Source of the DNA: Kiritimatiellales bacterium
GTDB taxonomy: Bacteria; Verrucomicrobiota; Kiritimatiellia; Kiritimatiellales; Tichowtungiaceae
NCBI GenBank assembly: GCA_028692515.1
Contig: JAQUXG010000115.1
Coordinates: forward strand, 1 to 5,821
DNA: 5,821 nt
Reading direction: 5' to 3'
The position numbers and the translations under genes were made by a program. The notes below the pieces were generated by a model, which ran no database searches, was not told the origin of the DNA, and worked only from the letters and a program-made list of their open reading frames with translations. Shown here piece after piece: positions 5,377-5,821 of the stretch. Each line of letters opens with the position of its first letter. Within the stretch, counting starts at the first letter, position 1.

Positions 5377-5821
5377 TTTACGAACTCCGCCAGCTCGGCT
5401 TGCAACTGCTTGTGCGCGTAAAACAACCGCGACCGTACTGTCCCCGTCGAACAGCGCATGATTTTAGCAATATCGGCATGGGGCATCCCCTGCACATCAT
5501 GCATCGCAACCACAGCTCTGTGCTTCTCGGACAGCTTAAGCATGGCCTCGTTCATTTTTTTCTGGAACTCGCCGAGGCTCATTTTCCGCAAAACGGAGCC
5601 TTTGGTAGAAAATTCACGGTAAGATTCGGCGGTTTTGATATCCGGATTAAACTCGTCAAGGTTGATGGTCTGCCGGCGGTTGCGCCGTTTGCGGAAGTTG
5701 ATGGTGCGGTTCAGGGCAATGCGGTAAATCCAGGTATAAAACCCGGACTGTTCGCGGAAATGTCCGAGCGCCTTCCAGGCTTTAACGAAAACCTCCTGCG
5801 TCACATCTTCGGCATCTTCCC
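5373..5821 (-). CDS. RNA polymerase sigma factor, ECF type (sigma-70 family); N-terminus outside window
   Basis: A group 4 (ECF) sigma factor that would direct RNA polymerase to a dedicated promoter set. The frame stays open to the window edge and reads EDAEDVTQEVFVKAW across the GTG at 5804. That stretch is the conserved region 2 helix, so the GTG is internal and the gene starts beyond base 5821. Numbered from that GTG, region 2 ends around residue 44 (FYTWIYRIALNRTINFRKRRNRR includes the -10 recognition helix). A linker of about 35 residues follows, then region 4 (about 79-138) with the helix-turn-helix HADIAKIMRCSTGTVRSRL, which reads the -35 element. At least 148 residues are visible; typical ECF factors have 170-200. 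The stop overlaps the following membrane-protein gene by ATGA. Which stimulus it answers cannot be told from this window. Confidence 0.95.
   Translation of the reverse strand, partial: EDAEDVTQEVFVKAWKALGHFREQSGFYTWIYRIALNRTINFRKRRNRRQTINLDEFNPDIKTAESYREFSTKGSVLRKMSLGEFQKKMNEAMLKLSEKHRAVVAMHDVQGMPHADIAKIMRCSTGTVRSRLFYAHKQLQAELAEFVK

Noticed and set aside
5802..5804. GTG as the start of the sigma factor gene
   Set aside because: The frame continues upstream with codons for EDAED, part of the conserved sigma region 2 motif, so the real start is outside the window.

Overview
The window is ordinary bacterial chromosome, GC-rich by eye and densely packed with genes. I see no mobile elements, CRISPR arrays or RNA genes. 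Six protein-coding genes are complete or nearly so, and two more are cut by or run out of the window edges. Gene families and style (an ECF sigma factor overlapping a small one-TM protein with an 'LLTLKKFE' motif; purine and one-carbon housekeeping genes) suggest a Gram-negative of the Planctomycetes-Verrucomicrobia-Chlamydiae group, perhaps Verrucomicrobiota or Kiritimatiellota. That placement is inference from memory of family resemblance, not a search result.

Layout. Positions 1-466 (+) hold the C-terminal third of purD. A 55-nt gap leads to an NAD(P)-dependent extended-SDR epimerase/dehydratase-like gene (522-1508). A 98-nt intergenic region then carries a near-consensus sigma70-type promoter (TTGACA, 16 nt, TATTAT) and a strong Shine-Dalgarno. 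These drive a tightly packed operon: purE (1607-2113), tsaC/sua5-type threonylcarbamoyl-AMP synthase (2106-2732), a YwlE-like low-molecular-weight phosphatase (2729-3187), and a single ORF (3184-4866) that fuses ribose-5-phosphate isomerase B to serine hydroxymethyltransferase. All junctions overlap (8 nt, ATGA, ATGA). A strong hairpin with a T-tract closes the operon at about 4891-4921. On the opposite strand, converging on that terminator, lie an ECF-type sigma factor (5373-5821, start outside the window) and, overlapping it by ATGA, a small single-pass membrane protein (4951-5376).

How the genes fit together. purD, purE, rpiB and glyA form a plausible purine-supply set. RpiB yields ribose-5-phosphate for PRPP. 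GlyA yields glycine (the PurD substrate) and methylene-THF (source of formyl groups). PurD and PurE act in the de novo pathway. The order tsaC - ywlE - rpiB - glyA matches the ywlC-ywlE-ywlF(rpiB)-glyA neighbourhood known from Bacillus subtilis. Here it is joined to purE, and the last two genes are fused. The fusion is the most noteworthy feature. Other items worth a look are a possible in-frame palindromic insertion in tsaC, the arginine-phosphatase signature in the LMW phosphatase, and the cysteine-free putative anti-sigma partner of the ECF factor.
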